Source: Nocardia panacis (GTDB lineage: Bacteria; Actinomycetota; Actinomycetes; Mycobacteriales; Mycobacteriaceae). Taken from it: DNA of 64,000 nt. The notes under the pieces were generated by a model. It saw only the letters and a list, made by a program, of their open reading frames with translations. It was not told the DNA's origin and searched no databases. The position numbers and the translations under genes are program-made. Positions 60,456-64,000 of this stretch are shown piece after piece. The stretch is from the NCBI RefSeq assembly GCF_003598715.1, contig NZ_QZFU01000045.1, positions 1 through 64,000 on the forward strand, written 5' to 3'. How positions within the stretch are numbered: position 1 is the stretch's first letter; every line of letters starts with the position of its first letter.

Positions 60456-61982
60456 CTATTCGGTTGCGGTGTCCTCCGAAGAGATGTCCTCCAACACCGC
60501 GATGAGCGTGCGCACCGGAACCCCGGTGCCGCCCTTGCCGATATAGCCGAAGGCGCCACCCGTGTTGTAGGCGGGTCCGGCGACATCCAGGTGCGCCCAC
60601 TGCACACCCTCCGGCACGAACTCCCGCAGGAACAACCCGGCCGCGAGCATGCCGCCGAACCGGTGCGGGGTGACATTGGCCAGATCGGCGATCTTGGAGT
60701 TCAGATCCGCCCGCAGTTCGGTCGGCAGCGGCATCGGCCAACCGTTCTCGCCGACCTCGCGCGAGATCCGGGCCACCCGGTCCCGGAAGTCGTCGGTGCC
60801 CATCACACCGGGCGTGCGGGTGCCGAGCGCGACCATTTGCGCGCCGGTCAGCGTGGCCACATCGATGAGGTAGTCGGGGTCGTCCTCGCCCGCGCGCACG
60901 ATCGCGTCGGCCAGCACCAGCCTGCCCTCGGCGTCGGTATTGAGCACCTCGACGGTGACGCCGCCGTACTGGGTCAGCACATCGCCGGGACGCTGCGCGG
61001 TCGCCGAGGGCATGTTCTCGGCCATCGGGACCGTCGCGGTCACCGTGATCGGCAGGCCGAGGCGCGCGACGAGCAGCACCGTGGCGATGACCGCCGCCGC
61101 GCCCGCCATATCCGAGGTCATGTGGTCCATGTTCTGGGCCGACTTGATCGAGATGCCGCCGGTGTCGAAGGTGATGCCCTTACCGACCAGCGCGACCTTG
61201 GTCGGGCCGCCCCGGTAGGAGAGCCTGATCAGTCGCGGCGGGCGCGAGGAACCCTGACCGACACCGACCACACCGCCGTAACCCTGTGCCGCGAGCTCTT
61301 TCTCATCCAGCACCTCGACCTCGAGCCCTGCGGCTTCGGCCAATGCCTGTGCGCGGTCGGCGAATTCGGCCGGGTACAGGTGGCTGGGCGGGGTGTTGAC
61401 GAAATCGCGCGCGGTGGCGACGGCCTCGGCGATCAGTTGCGCGCGGGTCAGCGCGGTCTCCCCGAATTCCGGTGTGGGAATCAGGAATTCGACCCGCGCC
61501 ACCGGACGCTCATCGGGTTTCGGCGCGGACCTGTCCGAACGGAACGGGCTGAAGGAGTACGCACCCAGATACGCGCCCTCGGCGGCGGCGCCGAGATCGA
61601 GTCCACCGAGGGTGGTGGCGACCAGTTCGGTGCCCGTCAGCGCACGGGTCGCGACCCCGGCCGCGCGCCGCACCTGCTCGGCATCCACCTTCTCCGCCGG
61701 ACCGAGCCCTACGGCCAACACGCTGGTGACCCCGGCCAGTTCCGTGGGCGCGGGCACCCGCGTCAACTCCTCGGCCTTGCCCTTGGCCCCCACCGCTGCG
61801 AGTTGATCCAGCAATTGCGCGCGAATGTCCGCGGTGAGGATGTCGCCGAACAGGTCGTCCGGCGCGATCGCGGGTCCGGTATCGGAGGAGGTGAGTCCGA
61901 TGATCAACACATCGGTATCGGGTCCCAATGTCAGGCTGCGGGCCAGTTCCGGTCCCAGCGAGCGATCTGCAACAGCTGTCAT
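60456..61982 (-). CDS. pepB: Leucyl aminopeptidase (M17)
   Basis: 508 residues, ATG 61982. Two-zinc M17 enzyme: GKGITFDTGGISIK, the MDHMTSDMAGAAAV metal segment and NTDAEGR (residues 348-354) with the zinc aspartate and glutamate, plus HLDVAGPAYNT. Removes N-terminal residues from peptides, cytoplasmic hexamer. The frame is open far upstream under the GNAT and gcvT genes but without conservation; the conserved start is MTAVADRSLGPELARSL. Convergent with the small gene at 60076. Confidence 0.94.
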   Translation of the reverse strand: MTAVADRSLGPELARSLTLGPDTDVLIIGLTSSDTGPAIAPDDLFGDILTADIRAQLLDQLAAVGAKGKAEELTRVPAPTELAGVTSVLAVGLGPAEKVDAEQVRRAAGVATRALTGTELVATTLGGLDLGAAAEGAYLGAYSFSPFRSDRSAPKPDERPVARVEFLIPTPEFGETALTRAQLIAEAVATARDFVNTPPSHLYPAEFADRAQALAEAAGLEVEVLDEKELAAQGYGGVVGVGQGSSRPPRLIRLSYRGGPTKVALVGKGITFDTGGISIKSAQNMDHMTSDMAGAAAVIATVLLVARLGLPITVTATVPMAENMPSATAQRPGDVLTQYGGVTVEVLNTDAEGRLVLADAIVRAGEDDPDYLIDVATLTGAQMVALGTRTPGVMGTDDFRDRVARISREVGENGWPMPLPTELRADLNSKIADLANVTPHRFGGMLAAGLFLREFVPEGVQWAHLDVAGPAYNTGGAFGYIGKGGTGVPVRTLIAVLEDISSEDTATE

Positions 61983-62175
61983 GCGCCCCAGGCTATGCGC
62001 TGCTCCATCCCACCTCGGCCGCGGCCGCAGGCAGTCGATCGACATCGCGCGGCCCGACGCGATTCGCTTCGAACCCACCGGAGATAGGCGGCTTTGATCC
62101 GAATCACATCGGGCAGGTGGCAGTGGCGTTGCGGGATAGCTACTTTGGCGGCCACGTCGATCAGAGGAGAAGGTC

Positions 62176-62808
62176 ATGGGAAGTGAGATCGTTGTTCGTC
62201 GGGCCGAGGTCGCGGATCGGGATGCGCTGATCGCTGCGTTCGCGCGGGCAGCGGTCGATGAGCCCGCTATCGCCTGGGTCATGGCCGGAAGTCCGGTCGA
62301 CGGATTCGTTGACGGGTATGTCCCCGAAGTGATCGATCGGGCGTTGGCGACAGACGAGATCTGGGTCGCGGGCGTGGAGGCCGAGATTTGGACGGTGTCG
62401 ATTTGGCAACACGTCACCTCGACCGAGCGGTTCTTCGCGGAGGCGGCCGAGGCGCAGGGGTTCGCCGAGGCGATGCCCGATATGCAGGTGCTGCGGCGGG
62501 CCGCGATCGCGACGCGACTGCAGGCAGACCAGCATCCGACGTCGTTTCCGCACCGGTACTTGCAGATCATCGTGACCGTGCCCGAACACCGGGGGAAGGG
62601 ATCCGGGGCGGCGTTGGTGGCGGATCGGACGGCGGCCGCTGCGGCGGCGCGGAGTTCGGCATTCCTCGAGGCCAGCAGCGCGCAGTCGGCGAGGTTGTAC
62701 GCGCGGTACGGGTTCGTGGCCGAACCCCGGACACACACCCTGCCCGAGGGCGGGCCGACGCTGCGACCCATGTGGTACCGGCCGGTGATCGACGCTGCGA
62801 CAAGGTAG
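62176..62808 (+). CDS. GNAT family N-acetyltransferase
   Basis: 210 residues, ATG 62176 after GAGGAG. The acetyl-CoA site is VTVPEHRGKGSGAALVADR, late in the chain, with SAQSARLYARYGFVAEPRTHTL after it; the first half contains a Val/Asp-rich core with WVMAGSPVDGF. Substrate unknown. It is divergent from pepB (about 190 bp, no other gene seen there) and upstream of gcvT by 59 bp, so it may share a transcript with gcvT. Confidence 0.88.
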   Translation: MGSEIVVRRAEVADRDALIAAFARAAVDEPAIAWVMAGSPVDGFVDGYVPEVIDRALATDEIWVAGVEAEIWTVSIWQHVTSTERFFAEAAEAQGFAEAMPDMQVLRRAAIATRLQADQHPTSFPHRYLQIIVTVPEHRGKGSGAALVADRTAAAAAARSSAFLEASSAQSARLYARYGFVAEPRTHTLPEGGPTLRPMWYRPVIDAATR

Positions 62809-62867
62809 TTCGGGGGACGGTTCGGGTACCGGTCCGTGCACGGGATGGGGCCGATAAGCTTCGGCGG

Positions 62868-63968
62868 GTGACCGAGTCGAACCTGCTGCAAGGCCCCATT
62901 CACGCCGTCCATGTCGAATTGGGCGCTACATTCGCGCCGTTCGGCGGGTGGGAGATGCCCGTGTCGTACGCGGGCACGGTCGCCGAGCATCAGGCGGTGC
63001 GCACGGCGGTCGGGCTGTTCGATGTGAGCCACCTCGGGAAGGCGACGGTGCGCGGGGCGGGGGCGGCCGAGTTCGTCAATGCGGCGCTCACCAATGATCT
63101 GGGGCGGATTCGGCCGGGGAAGGCGCAGTACACCCTGTGCTGCACGCCCGAGGGCGGTGTCATCGACGACCTCATCGCCTACTACGTGAGCGAGGACGAG
63201 ATCTTCCTGGTGCCCAATGCGGCCAATACCGCGGCTGTGGTCGCGGAGTTGACGAAGGTCGCGCCGGAAGGCATCACGATCACCGACGAGCATCGCGACT
63301 ACGCGGTGTTCGCGGTGCAGGGGCCGCGTTCCACCGAGGTGCTCGCCGCGCTCGGCCTGCCGACCGATCAGGAGTACATGGCCTACGTCGACGCCGAGTG
63401 GGAGGGCCGTCCGGTGCGGGTCTGCCGGACCGGGTACACCGGTGAGCACGGCTACGAATTGCTGCCGCGCTGGGCCGACGCCGCGGCGCTGTTCCGGGCG
63501 TTGACCGAGCAGGTGCGGGCCGCCGATGGTCAGCCCGCCGGGCTCGGCGCGCGCGACACCCTGCGCACCGAAATGGGTTATCCGCTGCACGGTCACGAGT
63601 TGTCGCCGGACATCTCGCCCGTCCAGGCCCGCTGTGGTTGGGCGGTCGGGTGGAAGAAGCCGCAGTTCTGGGGCAAGGCGGCGCTGGAGCAGGAGAAGGC
63701 CGCCGGTCCGCGCCGAATCCTGCTGGGGCTCGAGGCGCTCGATCGCGGTGTGCTGCGGCAGGGGCAGACGGTGCTGCGTGGGGACGAAGTCGTCGGCGAG
63801 ACCACCTCGGGCACCTTCTCGCCGACATTGAAGGTCGGCATCGCGCTGGCGCTGATGGATACCGCTGCGGGACTGGAGCCCGGCGCGGAGGTCGAGGTCG
63901 ACGTGCGTGGGCGACGGCTGCGCTGCAAGGTCGTCCGGCCGCCGTTCGTCGAGGCGCGCACCGCGTAG
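62868..63968 (+). CDS. gcvT: Glycine cleavage system T protein (aminomethyltransferase)
   Basis: 366 residues, GTG 62868. Accepts the aminomethyl group from lipoylated GcvH and transfers a C1 unit to tetrahydrofolate, releasing ammonia. PFGGWEMPVSYAG, DVSHLGKATVRG, RTGYTGEHGYELL, LGARDTLRTEMGYPLHGHEL and the end VRPPFVEARTA are all conserved. Depends on lipoate made by lipB/lipA in the same window. The next gene (ilvE in mycobacteria) would lie beyond the window end. Confidence 0.96.
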   Translation: MTESNLLQGPIHAVHVELGATFAPFGGWEMPVSYAGTVAEHQAVRTAVGLFDVSHLGKATVRGAGAAEFVNAALTNDLGRIRPGKAQYTLCCTPEGGVIDDLIAYYVSEDEIFLVPNAANTAAVVAELTKVAPEGITITDEHRDYAVFAVQGPRSTEVLAALGLPTDQEYMAYVDAEWEGRPVRVCRTGYTGEHGYELLPRWADAAALFRALTEQVRAADGQPAGLGARDTLRTEMGYPLHGHELSPDISPVQARCGWAVGWKKPQFWGKAALEQEKAAGPRRILLGLEALDRGVLRQGQTVLRGDEVVGETTSGTFSPTLKVGIALALMDTAAGLEPGAEVEVDVRGRRLRCKVVRPPFVEARTA

Positions 63969-64000
63969 CGGCGCCTCGAGGCAGCCGCCTGCTCGGGTTG

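Noticed and set aside
60456..63596. Open frame of more than 1000 codons on the minus strand reaching upstream of pepB
   Set aside because: Conserved M17 protein starts at 61982; the rest lies antisense to the GNAT and gcvT genes and has Arg/Ser/Pro-rich low-complexity composition typical of high-GC shadow frames.

Overview
The window is high-GC actinobacterial DNA from a mycolic-acid bacterium, most likely Nocardia or a close relative. The evidence is a mycolate-pathway pair (end of a Kas-type ketoacyl-ACP synthase followed by accD6), an MspA-family porin, a Hip1/CaeA-like lipoprotein protease, SURF1, a PimC-like mannosyltransferase and the RNase H-CobC fusion. Genus assignment is inference from gene content, not from a marker gene. 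About 61 protein genes, one RNA gene (rnpB) and one decayed gene (ald) are supported. No tRNA, rRNA, CRISPR array, prophage or insertion sequence was seen.

The backbone follows, in inverted order, the chromosomal block that runs in Mycobacterium tuberculosis from about gcvT to accD6: kas-accD6 (1-1716), cobD-SURF1-ptpA-cobC-NIF3 (11780-16339), zinc-ribbon coiled-coil protein and RNase H/CobC (17289-19174), CHAD protein (32374-33267), panB-hip1-glnA2-glnE (34783-41908), DUF4191-RDD-glnA1 (49355-52352), lipA-lipB-epimerase-sucB (54719-59807), pepB and gcvT (60456-63968). Between these conserved pieces sit accessory blocks: 1725-11734 (SanA-like protein, solitary adenine methyltransferase, regulators, MFS pump, broken ald, ECF41 sigma factor, porin), 19358-32344 (secreted protease, MerR-controlled serine hydrolase, rnpB, P450 and OYE cassettes with TetR regulators, slipin, RNB nuclease), 41917-49186 (hydrolase operon, permease, mannosyltransferase/deacetylase pair) and an EF-G2 gene (52429-54612).

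Functional themes. Nitrogen: glnA1 and glnA2 plus the adenylyltransferase glnE, with a consensus GlnR-type box in front of glnA1. Lipoate and the 2-oxoacid dehydrogenases: lipB and lipA make the cofactor that is attached to the two lipoyl domains of sucB; gcvT serves the lipoate-dependent glycine cleavage system. Cobalamin: cobD and cobC. Cell envelope: AccD6, porin, mannosyltransferase, SanA-like protein.

The most informative regulatory finds are an ECF41 promoter (TGTCACA-N16-CGTCA) directly in front of the ECF41 sigma gene; near-perfect palindromic operators in two divergent TetR/enzyme intergenic regions (a 25-bp palindrome at 27949-27973 and a 17-bp palindrome at 25676-25692); a MerR-type long-spacer promoter with a dyad in front of a serine hydrolase-MerR operon; and a 30-codon ORF followed by its own terminator. 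The clearest structural anomaly is an alanine dehydrogenase gene that has lost its central NAD-binding region. I did not find a clearly undescribed multi-gene system; the best candidates for novelty are the small ORFs, the solitary methyltransferase and the mannosyltransferase/deacetylase pair.
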